A stretch of DNA of 64,000 nucleotides from Telopea speciosissima (taxonomy: Eukaryota; Streptophyta; Magnoliopsida; Proteales; Proteaceae): positions 40,091,871 to 40,155,870 of the forward strand of contig NC_057918.1 of NCBI RefSeq assembly GCF_018873765.1. The letters are read 5' to 3'. Positions 63,769 through 64,000 of this stretch are shown one piece after another; position 1 is the stretch's first letter, and each line of letters opens with the position of its first letter. The notes beneath the pieces are model-generated. The model searched no databases, had not been told where the DNA came from, and saw only the letters and a program-made list of their open reading frames with translations. Both the position numbers and the translations under genes were made by a program.

Positions 63769-64000
63769 GGCTTTGTAAATTAAGGACTCTACGATACCTA
63801 GATCTTAGTAGGAATTCGATAGACAATATCTCTAATTGGACATGTTCGAGCCAATTGAATTCTTTGCAGAGCCTTGATGTTTCTCATAACCAAATAGCAG
63901 GCACCATTCCAGCTGCTCTTATTTCTAACCTAACTTTTCTTATTGGAACACTCCACCTTCCTTCATTGCTGCGACAATCTCTTATGATATGCAGGGCAGG
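63769..64000 (+). CDS. LRR receptor-like protein, further exon, cut by window end
   Basis: Follows CAG at 63766-63768 with the same intron phase as the exons at 58334-59007. Reads GLCKLRTLRYLDLSRNSIDN, then LNSLQSLDVSHNQIAGTIPA and ALISNLTFLIGTLHLP, with plant LRR consensus LxxLDLSxNxIxGxIP. It is open to the window end. It belongs with the upstream LRR exons as one gene whose intron was expanded by about 3.8 kb of nested elements. Confidence 0.82.

Noticed and set aside
1..64000. CRISPR arrays, bacterial operons, defence systems
   Set aside because: The direct repeats seen are LTRs, tandem duplications or simple repeats; all coding content is plant or plant retroelement.

Overview
This is nuclear DNA from a flowering plant. 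It has no bacterial-style operons. Instead it holds short spliced exons with GT..AG borders, plant gene families (SOFL, GABA/amino-acid permease, plant RNA exonuclease 4, GT17, LRR receptor-like protein) and several layers of plant retrotransposons: Ty1/copia, Ty3/gypsy chromovirus and L1-type LINEs. I cannot name the species; long TE-filled introns and very long gypsy LTRs would suit a woody angiosperm with a large genome.

Layout, left to right. 1-3737: two copies of a gypsy LTR family in opposite orientations, meeting at 849/850. 4590-5186: the last two exons of a GABA/amino-acid transporter gene with a 1-bp frameshift. 7381-13230: a tandem duplication whose second unit was split by an Ale/Retrofit-type copia element (8096-12845, TSD ATATA). 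13760-14016: a frameshifted Sec61-beta copy. 18241-33543: a SOB FIVE-LIKE (SOFL) gene whose 5' untranslated region is split by a minus-strand copia element (18602-33192, TSD GTTGG/GTAGG). That element itself contains a LINE and a 1,190-bp solo LTR (TSD CATAG). 33893-35848: a 5'-truncated LINE with a perfect 17-bp target duplication. 37147-37557: the first three exons of a plant RNA exonuclease 4 homologue. 39150-42000: local tandem repeats, including two Elongin-A-like exons. 42083-55771: a 13.7-kb gypsy chromovirus with ~3.2-kb LTRs, a chromodomain and an unusual antisense ORF upstream of gag. 56777-56845: exon 1 of a GT17 glycosyltransferase gene, followed by tandem units that each carry a plastid-type tRNA-Gln(UUG) copy. 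58334-64000: exons of an LRR receptor-like protein gene. One of its introns holds a deleted copia element with unusual TATCA..TGATA LTR ends (59808-63645, TSD ATATT), which in turn contains a 2.0-kb solo LTR (61488-63491, TSD ATTAC).

Almost every host gene here is partial or damaged, and every retroelement polyprotein carries stops or frameshifts. The window therefore reads as a graveyard of nested insertions around a few remaining gene pieces. The sequence allows a relative history: target duplications show which element landed inside which. The most unusual items are the antisense ORF in the gypsy element, a hairpin in its LTRs that shows a compensatory base-pair change between copies, the non-canonical LTR termini at 59808/63645, and the tandemly copied tRNA-Gln sequences joined to a copied piece of a glycosyltransferase exon. 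Homology calls are from recognition of motifs; no database search was run.
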